From: Odontocerum albicorne
Lineage: Eukaryota > Arthropoda > Insecta > Trichoptera > Odontoceridae
NCBI GenBank assembly: GCA_949825065.1
Contig: OX463856.1
Coordinates: forward strand, 18,596,632 to 18,660,631
Length of the DNA stretch: 64,000 nucleotides
Direction: 5' to 3'
Part shown: in pieces, positions 30,616 through 41,039 of the stretch
Position numbering within the stretch: the first letter of the stretch is position 1
Layout of the letters: every line of letters starts with the position of its first letter
Position numbers and translations under genes: made by a program
The notes under the pieces: model-generated
What the model was told of the DNA's origin: nothing
The model's database searches: none
The model's input: the letters and a program-made list of their open reading frames with translations, nothing else

Positions 30616-30930
30616 TCTCTGACAACGTTTTTGCAACAATATGTTATTTAGTATTGTCAACACGTCCGATGATGAACTGCAAATTTCGTGGCTACTGCAA
30701 TTCGTCTGCATCAACGATGATTCGAATACATTAAGGGATACCATGTGAATTATATTAATAAAAAAAAAAATCAATAGATTATAAATATTCTTGGTCAAGA
30801 AGCAAGATGAATTCATGATGTAGAAACCAGTAATAGTGAACTGCTACCACAAGTCACACATCAGGGGTTACGAGGAGCGGGAATCTAGTTAAGAAGATAA
30901 ATCTGGTCGAATAGGATAATTTTTCAGAAA

Positions 30931-31077
30931 TCGTTATCGTCGTTGCTGGGCCTTGTAGTCGAGGATACCTTCGCCATTCCAACGTCAAGTTGGAAAGCGA
31001 ATTTGTGCCATGGAGTTTTGTTTCTTTCTTTCTTTTCTCCTCTTTAAGCGAGTTAGCCGTTGCTCACCAGCGAACTC
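30931..31077 (-). mobile_element. SINE-A second module alone, minus strand
   Basis: TCGTCGTTGCTGGGCCTTGT, AGTCGAGGATACCTTCGCCA, CCAACGTCAAGTTGGAAAGC and GTTAGCCGTTGCTCACCAGC. It starts at the usual terminus but stops before the tRNA-related module, so it is 5'-truncated, as retroposed copies often are. Confidence 0.6.
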
Positions 31078-31079
31078 TA

Positions 31080-32480
31080 ACTTATTTCAAAGTTTCAAAG
31101 GAAATGATTTCAAAAACGCTAAAAAACGAGATGAATATACATTACAACCAAAACATACCCTTACGCCATGCCCCTTTAGCTGTTGTAGACGCATTTTATC
31201 CATGTTAACAGTTTCAAAGGTCTTATTCCTGGATAAATTTACATCTAGAGCTCTTATTTACACTAGTTACATCCAAATCCAACGCCTATCGGTGCCGAGT
31301 ATCGAAGTATCGTGTTTAATTTTATTTGAGAGATCAGTTACAGGTTGATAAAAATCAGATAATTGTCGACTAGCCGAAAGTTCTTCCTTTGCTAAGGAAT
31401 CAATACAGCAATTACCCATGATACCATAAAAAATATACAATAGTATTTATATTAAAACAATTTAAAGAGGTGCGTGTTAACTCACAACAGTATTATTCTA
31501 TTTTACATAAGAAAAACATATATTTAATTTAGATACACTTCATTTCATTCGATTTGTTTTTAATTAAAATAAATATTTTTTAATTCACAGTTTGCTGCAG
31601 AAAAATGTACAACGGTCTTAATTGCTGTATAAAATCACAGATTTGCGATTGCTTCTTGCTCAACACTGTACTTGTATCAACATTACGTTACAATAATTAC
31701 AAACTTCGCATTCAATTGAGACCGTGCAAAAATTGAAATAAATTATTTTATTTGCAAGAATTTACACTCGAAAATTTGAAGGCATTCAATTTAACTAATT
31801 ACATTTATTTGCAGTCTTTCGGATATATACATATATATTTATTTACACATAAAATAAACGAAACTTGAGTGTCCTTTACATACGAAGCTATAATTGAAAA
31901 ACAACGGTCGTTAACGTATCGATATTATTTTCTGAAAAAAGCTAACAATTAAAGATACATACTCGTACGAGTATATCTTTCAAAATATGATACATGAAGA
32001 TATCAACGTAAAGTTAAAAAAATATTAAAGTCAATCGACAATGTTGTAAAATATAGCTTGTAACTTTAAAAAAGGCTCTCTCGTGAGGGGATATTATAGC
32101 AAGAATTATAAAAAAACTTGAAATGAAATAGAATAACCAGTAATCTAGTCAATACCTTAGATTGAGGAAATGCAGGAGAATGACCCTCCTCAACTCAATA
32201 ACGTCTGCATTAAAAATAATCACCGAACCAGATACGCAGTTACCCAAATTATACAATCTCACGATAGATGAATAAATAAGTATTTATTTAAATAGGCTTA
32301 TCAAATATATGTGTATACCTGCAGCCTCCGAGGCTAGTTTAGTAAGATTTCTAGGCCTTTCAATTTCCGTTCATGTTTTAAAAAAATGTTTAGGGACGGT
32401 TGTCCCGAATAGAAAGATGACGAGGATGATCGTTGTTTTAATAAAACTCGTTTGAAATCGGAATATGCAAAGACGTATTT
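31080..32480. other. No gene recognised
   Basis: AT-rich. At 32110-32210 CCTTAGATTGAGGAAATGCA with GAGAATGACCCTCC echoes 36205-36275, a weak repeat pair. Two overlapping frames near 31000-31350 run partly through the SINE-A module and have no family. Confidence 0.35.
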
Positions 32481-32481
32481 T

Positions 32482-32655
32482 ATTGTTAAACGTCTGTATT
32501 TATAATATTTGGAATGTGCGTAGAACGGCGCAGAAGATATGTCGCCGTCTCGTTTTCGCTGAACAATATATTTATTGTTACACGTCCCGTATTCATATGA
32601 TTTGTAGGAAGGCGCAGAAGATATGTCGCTGTCTCGTTCTCGCTAAACAACAACA
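32482..32655. repeat. Two-copy tandem repeat, 84-bp period
   Basis: GGCGCAGAAGATATGTCGC, then GTCTCGTTTTCGCT with AACAA, occurs at 32527 and 32611, preceded in both by a TATTGTTA.ACGTC variant. The copies differ at several positions. Confidence 0.7.
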
Positions 32656-32705
32656 GCGGCTCGCGCCGCGACCACAGGGAGCAAAGGTCGTACAAATGTT
32701 TTGGT

Positions 32706-32812
32706 CTGGTTTTCACTTAAGGCGTCTTTAATATCTTTGTGGCTGGACGATATTGCTATATGGCGATAAATTCGCCAGGCTGTACTATATACAACGAAAG
32801 TGTAAGACAATA
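32706..32812 (+). mobile_element. SINE-B 3' part
   Basis: GGTTTTCACTTAAGGCGTCT, TTGCTATATGGCGATAAATT, CGCCAGGCTGTACTATATAC and AACGAAAGTG. The head is replaced by other sequence. Confidence 0.65.
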
Positions 32813-32818
32813 TGTTTT

Positions 32819-32875
32819 GTGATTTGTTTTTATCAAATACTCCACAATGTTAATGCTTTAACTATAAATTATATG
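32819..32875 (-). mobile_element. End fragment of the foldback family
   Basis: TTTTTATCAAATACTCCACA and ATGTTAATGCTTTAACTATA are the complement of the 1250-1280 text (TATAGTTAAGGCATTAACGT, TGTGGAG) joined to the arm end. This suggests that the region just outside the left arm at 1245-1289 is part of the element. Confidence 0.55.
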
Positions 32876-32944
32876 CATTGTTGTTGAATAACGCAGTATG
32901 TGAATACACTTCGTCCATGAGTACCTGTAAATTATCCCCATAAC

Positions 32945-33245
32945 TACTTTTCCTTATATTTATTTATTACTTCATTGTAAAACAATATGGTGAGTTTATT
33001 ACCAGGAGGCAATCTCTTCCGATCAACCAGACAAAACTAAATGGTGGAAATTACATGGTTGTAAAAAATATTCAAATGATTATTCCCCGTTGCAATATTT
33101 ATGAATAATATACTCGTACATGGTAAAATTAAAAGTTAAATATCATAAATCAAAAGAAAAAGTAGGGGGGATAGAGAGGAAAGACAAATCATAAATTTTC
33201 ACACGGTTGTAGTGATAACATTTTATAAATAAAATTTAATGTCAA
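32945..33245 (-). mobile_element. LINE-F 3' untranslated region
   Basis: AGGCAATCTCTTCCGATCAA, CCAGACAAAACTAAATGG, ATTACATGGTTGTAAAAAAT, ATCATAAATCAAAAG and GGATAGAGAGGAAAGACAAA follow the non-coding part of 24185-24500. The coding end is not preserved. Confidence 0.65.
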
Positions 33246-33249
33246 ATAC

Positions 33250-34195
33250 ATTTAAAAGGAAATAATAATATTTGAAAAATTCAACTAATATACGTTTTAA
33301 TTTATCTGAAAGAAAATTGTAAATTTACAACTGGAGCGCGACTGGTGCGCTACTCTGTACACAGAATATGTGTAACTTTCTGGATTTTTTTCAAACATTT
33401 TCTACCCTCAGATATTTGAATCCGCGAATGTAGAATGTTGACTGTAAGGATAAGCAATAATGCTTTTTTTACGTTTTCTGAGTAATATCTGAATTTTTTT
33501 TAAATATTATTCAGACCTGCGCGAAAATGCAAAAACAAGTCCAGCCAATGGAGTGATTGCCAAATATAACGAGGTTATTCATTATCTCTCTCTCGATATT
33601 GTTTTATTAGCGAAATAAAACGTTTCAGGCGTAATAAAAATATTTATAATCAGTAGCATTAATGAAAATAGCACTTCACTTCTGAGGGTTAATTATTTTA
33701 TGGGGCACTTTGACTTAAATGAACCAATGCCGTTTCATTCAAGGTAAGAAGTCCTTAATTAAGGATATACTCGTAAATATTAATAAACATATATGAAACG
33801 AGGAATTCTGTGAATGTATTTAAGCGAATTGATTTTTAACACATTAATTTTTCAGTGATTTTTAATCACAATATAGCATTTAAAAACACGAATTCATAGT
33901 CCAATCTTATAGTAAAATTTTAACTATCTGTTTCCTGAAGACATGATTGTCTAAAGTAAAATTTTGTACAAATTAACACAGATCTAGCTATCTTAAAACT
34001 GGAAGTTATGTTATTGTATAATCTTACTTAAAAGTTTGTTGCGTATGATATCCAACTCTGAATATAAATCACGAAACTTTAATTAGTATTAAGGTCGGAC
34101 TATACATTAGGCTGGACTATGTTTAATTCTGTGTAAGGAATATAGTCAGAAACCACTAAAAGGTCTGAGTTTGTCACACCATAATTGGTTGGGTG
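33250..34195. other. No gene recognised
   Basis: AT-rich. At 33325-33365 GGAGCGCGACTGGTGCGC and ACTCTGTACACAG weakly recalls a transposon outer end (see 19930-20765). Confidence 0.35.
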
Positions 34196-34199
34196 AGAA

Positions 34200-34430
34200 C
34201 ATATGCGTGCACTGCAAAGAATATGTGGAGTGTCAATGTATGATAGAATAATAAATGTATTTTTTAAGTGTAAATATGAGTTAAAAACTGACGAGTTAAC
34301 TAACCTGAAAAAGGGCACGTTAAAATGGTTCGGACATGTTTTGCAGATTGGTGAGATAAATGCATATATTAAACATATTTATAATGTAAGTGTAAGTGGA
34401 AGTCATAATGACAAAACAGTATTCTAGTAC
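34200..34430 (+). mobile_element. LINE-B C-terminal fragment, copy 1 of a row of three
   Basis: A 74-codon frame reads MRALQRICGVSMYDRIINVF, KTDELTNLKKGTLKWFGHVL and IKHIYNVSVSGSHND, the LINE-B ORF tail (EMRALRRICGVSMxDRI, LKWFGHV, KxIYxxxVSGxR). It is then cut off at the next copy. Confidence 0.75.
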
Positions 34431-34439
34431 CAACTTTGA

Positions 34440-34890
34440 TGTATGGAAGATAAATGTGGACAAGGAAAAAGGCTGAAGAGAAGCAAGTAAATTCTGTAGA
34501 AATACAATACGTGCGTTGGGAATAATACATCGAGTGACAATGTATGACAGAAGGTGGAAAGAATTGATTAGGGATTAATGTAAACATAAGGATGATGTAT
34601 TAGGTACGATCAAGAATAGCACTCTGAGATGGATTGGACATGTAAAATGAATAAACGAAGAAAGGCTAACAAAACAAATATACAGCGCAAATGGGAGTAG
34701 AAGGTGTGGAAAAGGAAGCATGGTTGGATCAAGTGAATGATATTTTGAAAGAAGGAAATGAAAAAAGCGAGTTGTATGAGAAGGTGTGTGAATGTAGATG
34801 AGGCAAAGATGTGTGTTATGATAGAATAGTCAAAGTTTTTCTCCTTTTTGCCAACCACGACAGGGAAATGGTGTTATTGTATGTTTATGT
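34440..34890 (+). mobile_element. LINE-B 3' end, copy 2
   Basis: AATTCTGTAGAAATACAATA, ACTCTGAGATGGATTGGACA (LRWIGHV), GAAAGGCTAACAAAACAAAT (ERLTKQI), ATGGTTGGATCAAGTGAATG (MVGSSE or WLDQVN by frame), GTATGAGAAGGTGTGTGAAT, then ACGACAGGGAAATGGTGTTA and TATGTTTATGTATG at the 3' end. Confidence 0.75.
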
Positions 34891-34894
34891 ATGT

Positions 34895-35100
34895 TGTGAG
34901 ACGAAGTCATAGTAGAGGACGGCCGAGAAAAGTTATTGGAGTAATTTTGAAAGAAGGAATGTTAAGGAATAATATAAAAAGAGGGAATTGTGAGAGAAGG
35001 TGTTTGGATGTAGAGGAGGCGAAACAAGTATATGGTGATATAAAAGTTTAGTAAACTGTATTATCTCTGCCTAACATGAATATGGCGTGATAGCATACCT
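34895..35100 (+). mobile_element. LINE-B 3' end, copy 3
   Basis: In frame RSHSRGRPRKVIGVILKEGM, then RRCLDVEEAKQVYGDIKV, the last ORF block, followed by TATCTCTGCCTAACATGAAT and ATGGCGTGATAGCATAC. It begins almost where copy 2 ends. Confidence 0.65.
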
Positions 35101-35129
35101 ATATACTATTATTATTAGTTTATTAGACA

Positions 35130-36006
35130 TTTCATCATATACCTATACCCCGCACAGATAATATTAAAGATCTGGGTGTCTTGTTCCACAGCAATCTCGC
35201 GTTTGGTCCTCACATAGAAGTTATGTGCAACTCAGCTTATAAAACTCTAGGATTTGTAATGAGAATCTCTAAGTCGTTTGAAAACCAATTGGTGCTCAAA
35301 ACGTTGTTTAATTCATTGATCCGTAGTAAACTAGAAAGCAATGCTTGCATTTGGAGCCCAGTGGGGGCGCAGAACTCGCTCATGGTGGAGAAAGTACAAA
35401 AAAAATATCTACGATATCTCTATATGAGGGAGTTCGGTGTCTATCCATGGCTTTATCCTACTCAGTTCCTGCTGGGCATGCTCGGGTATAACTCCTTGAG
35501 CGTAAGAAGAGACGTGCGTCTCCTGGTATACGTTGTCAAACTCGTTCGAGGAGTTGTGAGCTGTCCAGCATTACTACAAAGATTAGCGTTAAATGTTCCT
35601 AACAATTACACTAGACTGCGCCGGCAAGAACTGTTCTCAATAACATACGCAAGAACGGGTCTTCCAGCCGCTATGCCTGTTGGAAGGGCCTTAACTCTTC
35701 TGAACGGGACTGCTTCGGATATTGACATATTTCATATCACATTACCAAAAGCAAAAGTAAATTTTCTTCTTAGATTGAGCGCGTTAGAAGGCACTCATCA
35801 ACATACCTAAATGACTGTGAATATATGTGTGTAATATGTTTGTGTGTATATACTCGTTTGTATGCATATGCATTATTTTTTATTATATATAATTTTTTAA
35901 CTTATTTTTTTCCTCTTTGTAATTTTTCTTCTCTTTTGATGTTTTTTATTTTCAAAGTAATTGGGCTAAGCCTGTTTTGAAAAAATAAATAAATAAATAA
36001 AAATAA
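35130..36006 (+). mobile_element. LINE-E (Jockey/CR1-type), 5'-truncated with open ORF end
   Basis: The frame is open from about 35130 through 35810 (track start at 35181): IKDLGVLFHSNLAFGPHIEV, AYKTLGFVMRISKSF, TLFNSLIRSKLESNACIWSP, QKKYLRYLYMREFGVYPWLY, NNYTRLRRQELFSITYARTG and DIDIFHITLP. This is the thumb and C-terminal region of a Jockey-like reverse transcriptase; the catalytic palm (YxDD) is missing. The 3' untranslated region ends in GCCTGTTTTGAAAAAATAAA with repeated AAAT at 36000. The intact 209-codon frame suggests a fairly young copy. Confidence 0.85.
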
Positions 36007-36394
36007 AGATGATGATTTGTGCCAGTAACAATTTGAAGGAAAAGGGGCAGTGTGAGAATATGTAAGAAACTATTGTAGTATAATACTAAATATTGTATTT
36101 AAGAATATTGTATAATTATTTAGATATGTGACTATAAATTAACGGAGAATTAAGTGCGAGTAGATTGAACGGACGGGGGACGGGGGGAAATGCAATTACC
36201 CAGTCAAGACCTAAGATTGAAAAAATGTAGGTGAATTGAAATAAAATAGGAATATGAGAGAATGACCCTCTAATTTTCTATTTTATTTTAAAATATAATT
36301 AAAAAAGAACAAATTAATTAAAAATGATTGAATGTAAACGTTGAAGCTTTAGTAGTGAAAGATCTAAGGGAATATGTTTGGAGCAAATTAATTA

Positions 36395-37245
36395 TTTGGA
36401 AATCCTTATTGATGAAGATTTGAGTTCTATCATTTCTTGGAGTTAGTCGCAACAACTTTGCTTATCTCCATTCTTTGAATATGATATCTTATTTCCTGTC
36501 TGTTTAGAGTTAAATCTATTGTCCCAATGTTTCATGCTTGCATTACTTGATTACGGTGATGTGTGTTATTTTGATCCAAACGAGATGTTGGGTAAGTTGG
36601 AGACACTAAAAAATGTTTGCATTCGATTTATATTTAATCTCAAGAAGTATGACCACGTGTCAGGGTGTCGGACCAGACTTCAATAGCTTAAAATCAGACA
36701 GCGAAGAAACCTTCTCATTCCGTCGATATTATTTTGCGTGCTTTACAATCTCAATTCTATTTCGTATTTGAGCGAAAACTTTCACGTTCTTTCAGAACAC
36801 GGACTTTTTGTTCGGTCAGGCGATGAGTGATTCTCTTGTGTTACAACACACAACACTTCATTTTACACATCTTCATTTGTGGTCCACGCTGTGTGACTGT
36901 GGAACGTACTTTCAAGAACTATCAGAAATACATTATCTTTAATCATGTTCCAGAAACAATCGAAAAAATATTACATTACTCAGAATATTCTTTCATCTTA
37001 GCTTTCCTATGTTTCTCTTCCTTATCCTTCAGCGAATGCATTTCCTCTAATCCTACAATAATTGTTTCGAAATTAGTATTTTTTACTTTAATTCGGTTTT
37101 TTTTTGTAATATTTGTCATTAATTAAAAACAACGTGACGAATCCAATAAGAATTGTACAGTTTTAAGAAATTTCTATCTAGCAATAAGTTTGCTAGATTG
37201 TACCATGTATAACCATATAAGCAAAATAATAAATAAATACTTATG
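36395..37245 (+). mobile_element. LINE-F-related element, decayed
   Basis: In shifting frames the plus strand gives CFMLALLDYGDVCYFDPNEM, LETLKNVCIRFIFNLKKYDH, VSGCRTRLQ, RRNLLIPSILFCVLYNLNSI, LSENFHVLSEHGLFVRSGDE and SSFVVHAV.LWNVLSRTIRN, a CR1/Jockey reverse-transcriptase C-terminus. The 3' end near 37200 reads AGCAAAATAATAAATAAATA. Confidence 0.75.
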
Positions 37246-37249
37246 GACT

Positions 37250-37825
37250 ATAATACAATTCGAATTCAATTCTCACGGAAAAAAATGAGATCAGATCTTT
37301 CACAGTAATGAAGATGTCGATCAACAAGCAAATAAATAGTAATTATTTTCTTACAATTGTTACGAAATTGAATGTTTCGTTTTGTTTGGCACAATGGATA
37401 GACTCATTTGTTTGATGAATACTATTTTAAATTGAAACAATAATTACATACCTGGACCATGTATTGATTGATTTAGATTCCAGTACAGCTTAAAGACAGG
37501 GCAGGTTATTTAAAAAAAATATTTATAATTTTCATCTTTGTAGAATATCAGATACTTTTCAATATAAATTAAGTATTTCAATCGAAAATCCAACATCTTC
37601 CTGCTTTCGTGTGGATGATCAGTTAATTGCTGGACTCGACGTCGATGTAGTTGTTCAAATAGTTGTTCAATGCGGTTAAAATAACGGAACACTAAGGTTC
37701 AAAGATTTATGCTATGAAAAAATTTGATCGTGTATGAACATATACCACCCCCACCATGTCAGGCGATTTAGCAATTTTATAGTTAAAATTTGATACCTTT
37801 AATTTCAGTGGTATGCCAATTAGAG
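37250..37825. other. No gene recognised
   Basis: AT-rich sequence, with no repeat or frame assigned. Confidence 0.35.
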
Positions 37826-37829
37826 CTAA

Positions 37830-38310
37830 TAGAAGACATGTTGTTTCGTTTTATTCTGAAATGTTAAAAATTAAATATCGCGCTGTTATTAAGTTTCTTT
37901 CAAGAGAAGGGCTCAGCCAAAAAATAAGGACGTTTAGATGCTATCTACAAAGAATCTTCTGTTATACTCGTATTCCACAGTGAATATTAGCCGTAACAGT
38001 TTTTCCTTAGGCACATACTAGATTTAAGTTGACTCTCTTCAAGGCGGATTATCCTTATTACTTACTCCATAAACAATTATATTAGTGCAAGAGAAAGTGT
38101 TACAAGACTAAAATCTAAAAAAACAGCAGCATGGTGTGGGCTTTCCTAAACCACGGTGCTTCGAATTTTGCTCGACCATCTTGGCATGAATTAGGTGAAC
38201 GCAAGATGCAAAGGCAACGACGTATTGAATGTCGCAATCAATTTTTATTACTTTACGTTGAAAAGAAATAAAAATAATGGAGACAATTATCACGAGGGTT
38301 GAAACTTTGC
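37830..38310 (+). mobile_element. Mariner transposase N-terminal half, decayed
   Basis: The plus strand reads EMLKIKYRAVIKFLSREGLS, GRLDAIYKESSV and, in a later frame, LKSKKTAAWCGLS, TTVLRILLDHLGMN, VNARCKG. These match the mariner N-terminal blocks (xxYRAVIKFLxxEG, RLxAVYxESSPSYxTV, TTVxRILxxHLGMxKVxARW). The catalytic part is lost where the LINE at 38320 begins. No terminal repeats were found. Confidence 0.75.
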
Positions 38311-38319
38311 TTTTTAACT

Positions 38320-38934
38320 ATGATGTTTTGTCGAAAAGTGACTTGGCAGAAGTGGCGTCGCCCGGGATTGCCATTCCATTACATAAAGGTGAGAGTATAA
38401 AAAAGGAGTGTGAAAGTTACAACGCAATTAGCTGACTGAGTATAGTAAGTAAACTGTATATTAAAATTATGATAAAAAGGGTGAGAAGGCAGACTTAAAA
38501 TAAAGTGTGGGATGCTCAGGGCGCCGCCTAAGTGGAAGACGGTGCGTGGATCAGATTTTCTCTGTATGTATGATTGTATACTGCATGTTTGTGGACTTAA
38601 AAGCATATAACCGAGTGATAAGAGAAAAGCTATGGGAAATACTAAATGAATATAGTGTTGAATATAAATTAATACGTGGTATTTCGTCATTATATGCTGA
38701 AAGTAGAGCAAATATTCGTATTAGAGTGAACAGTGCTTTGACTGAGTGGTTTAATATTTCAAAATGGGTAAAACAAACATGTATCATGTCTCCCTGGTTG
38801 TTTAATATTTACATAGATTCGTATGTAAAGGCACTACAGAGGTCAATTTGTGGCGTTAAAATATCGAATGGGAATGTTTGCGGATTGCTGTAGGTGATGA
38901 TATGTGAGTTAAATAATATGAGCATGAGTGAGTC
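38320..38934 (+). mobile_element. LINE reverse-transcriptase domain, frameshifted
   Basis: AIPLHKGERIKKECESYNAI, LSIVSKLYIKIMIKRVRRQT, then the 128-codon frame at 38507: CVDQIFSVCMIVYCMFVDLK (the FVDLxKAYDR motif with the first catalytic Asp in VDLK), NRVIREKLWEILNEYSVEYK, ISSLYAESRANIRIRVNSAL and KQTCIMSPWLFNIYIDSYVK. This is the finger and palm part of a LINE reverse transcriptase. The Y/FxDD block is not seen before the break near 38900. Confidence 0.85.
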
Positions 38935-39090
38935 AGTGTAGAAACCGAAGAAGATACTGGAAAGGTTACATGGAAAGAATGGACAACACAAAGGTTGCCT
39001 ACGTGGTGATGCATGAAATGCCCACTGGCAGTCGTCCTCCAGGAAGATCTATAAAACAAATGAAGGATAGCTGAGCATCATCAACATCCT
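38935..39090 (+). mobile_element. LINE ORF C-terminal piece joined to the reverse-transcriptase domain
   Basis: RYWKGYMERMDNTKVAYVVM and HEMPTGSRPPGRSIKQMKDS resemble the last block of a LINE ORF (GRPPGRPKKRWKD). Its position right after the palm region means the catalytic FADD block and thumb are deleted, or two elements have been joined. Confidence 0.6.
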
Positions 39091-39094
39091 TAGA

Positions 39095-39750
39095 TAGGCA
39101 GTCCTGATGATAACAGACCACAGGTCTAACTTAACCTTCGAATACACACAAATACACAGTTTGTATGTGTTGAAAGAAATATGTTGTAGCGTTCCGCTAT
39201 TTATGTACTCGGTTACTGTTACTTACGTATTACACAACACAGGAATGGCTCTGGTTTTGGTCCATTCTTTGATCTGATTCAGTCATTGTGTCTGAGTACC
39301 AGAACAGAAGGAGTATGTCGATGGAGAGATAAGCCGAGTGCTTTGATGTCTTAACATGGTACAAACACACGTCATTCTGTGTATTGATTCTAAAACAAAT
39401 TATTTGACGCCATGCATTTAAAATATATGCGGTTAATATAAAACTGAAATTAAAAAATGGCAAATAAAAATATACTAGATTTAGTAAGAAAAAACAAGAG
39501 GATAATTCTACGTACTACGTGAAGGTGATAACTCTAATTGTATCAAAAGTACGAATATACCGTCCAAAAGATTTTTATATATTATATATTTCTCATTTCT
39601 TTTATTTTGTGGATTTGAATGATTTTTGTGTCTATAAATAATTGAATGAGTTTTGTAATAAATCCATCTGATTTAACTCTCTGAAAGGGGGCGGGTAGTG
39701 TTGCTGACCACCTTATAAAATATTTTTTAGTAAAATAAATAAAACTCTTG
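39095..39750. other. No gene recognised
   Basis: AT-rich sequence without assigned features; GGGGGCGGGTAGTGTTGCTG with ACCACCTTATA near 39688 is a possible transposon end without a partner. Confidence 0.35.
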
Positions 39751-39754
39751 TTTT

Positions 39755-39855
39755 TTATCTTTTATTCACCACTGTTTTATTTAAGTTCACTACCGGTTTC
39801 AAAGACCTCCGTCTCCCTCGTCAGGTGAAGTTGAACTTAATTATGTCTAAATAAT
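39755..39855 (-). mobile_element. Relative of the foldback arm
   Basis: The plus strand shows CACCACTGTTTTATTTAAGT, TCACTACCGGTTTCAAAGAC, CTCCGTCTCCCTCGTCAGGT. The order (CACTGTTT.ATT, ACCGGTTTCAA, CCTC.TC.TCAGG) matches the arms at 1290 and 14504, but the spacing and middle differ, so it is a diverged subfamily. Confidence 0.5.
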
Positions 39856-39990
39856 TTTTTTTATAATTATAATAGGTACAGGAGAGGGGGAGGGGAAACG
39901 TGGATAATAAGGGGGAGGGAAGTAGGTAGCCGTCAAAAGGATGGCTTTTGAACGGAGAACATATTTAGGACATTTATTTAAATCACCTTG

Positions 39991-40036
39991 ATCGTTTCAA
40001 TCATAGTCCTCTGCTAACTAAGCTACGGAGGTTGTC
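39991..40036 (-). mobile_element. SINE-B head fragment
   Basis: The complement reads CAACCTCCGTAGCTTAGTTA and GCAGAGGACTATGATTG, the SINE-B head with decayed box B. Confidence 0.5.
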
Positions 40037-40039
40037 GAA

Positions 40040-40480
40040 ATATAGATGCAGAGATGATATTTATATGGAGAGAAAATATATAGATTAAGAGAGAATATAA
40101 ATGGATGTAGACAGGATATATAGAAGTCAATACGTTATATGGTTGTAGAGAAGATATGCGAATGTAGATAGGATATATGGGTGTAGACTGGAGATATTGA
40201 TGTAGAGAGGTTATTTAAATGTATAGAGAATATATGAATGCAAAGAAGCTATGTGGTTGTATACAGGATATATGGATTTACAGAGGATATTTAGATGTAG
40301 AAATGATATATGAATGCAGAAAAAATGTGTATATGAGTGTACAGAGGTTATATGGATGCATTTGGCATATATGGGTATATAGAGGATATACAACTATGGG
40401 TGCAGAGTCCGTATATGGATGTAGAGATTGTATTATATTGTATATGGATGTAGAGAAGATATTTGGATGTGGAGACACGA
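40040..40480. repeat. Degenerate minisatellite, period about 21 bp
   Basis: Variants of GATATATGGATGTAGAGAG repeat through the region. Because the period is about a multiple of three, a 98-codon frame opens with a seven-residue rhythm (IWIYRGY, LDVEMIY, ECRKNVY, MSVQRLY). This is a by-product of the repeat and not evidence for a protein. Confidence 0.8.
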
Positions 40481-40679
40481 AGAAATTACATTGTGATAGG
40501 AAAGTTGGGAGTTAGAATGATACCATATCCAATTTTAACTATATTATTGGAGTATAACGTAAAATAGGCTTTGTCACGGTGTGAAGAGGAGAGATAATTG
40601 TGGAAATAAGAACTAAAAAAGGATTTGAGAGAAAACATGTCAGAAAACCTTTTAAAAAGGTGCTACCAGCCCACGTGGA

Positions 40680-41034
40680 GGTGCATGGCCGCGCGTTAAG
40701 AGATTAGATTTCTGTGGGGAAGGTCGCCCCTTCGGACCTTGCACTGTGCTACTCCTCTCGAATGACACATACATTTTTCAGCCTAGTATTCGGGGCTAAA
40801 AGGGTACCTATGATACCTTGGTCATATCTGTTGTTTCAAAAAGAAGAAAAAACTATGCCGGATTGCCCTGATCGTTTCACTTCGGTGTGCTACCAGATCC
40901 AGTAAAGCAGTGTGGCCGGTGAGTTTTTGGTGGGCAACGGCTCACTCTCTTAAAAAAAAAACTACGGCACAGGTTATTTTCCAACTGAATTATTGACGTT
41001 GGAATATCGAGGGCTTCCTCAGTAACGATGACAA
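40680..41034 (+). mobile_element. SINE-A composite, full layout
   Basis: Head GTGCATGGCCGCGCGTTAAG (box A), CTTCGGACCTTGCACTG (box B decayed); body GCCTAGTATTCGGGGC, TTGGTCATATCTGTTGTTTC; joint AAAAAGAAGAAAAAAC; second module ATGCCGGATTGCCCTGATCG, GATCCAGTAAAGCAGTGTGG, GGTGGGCAACGGCTCACTCT, TTTTCCAACTGAATTATTGA, GGAATATCGAGGGCTTCCTC. Confidence 0.75.
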
Positions 41035-41039
41035 CCAAT

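Noticed and set aside
35181..35810. Host gene of 209 codons
   Set aside because: Sequence blocks are those of a Jockey-type reverse-transcriptase C-terminus, with a related copy at 15205 and an A-rich tail.
40219..40515. 98-codon protein with heptad-like pattern
   Set aside because: The pattern is the translation of a 21-base minisatellite.
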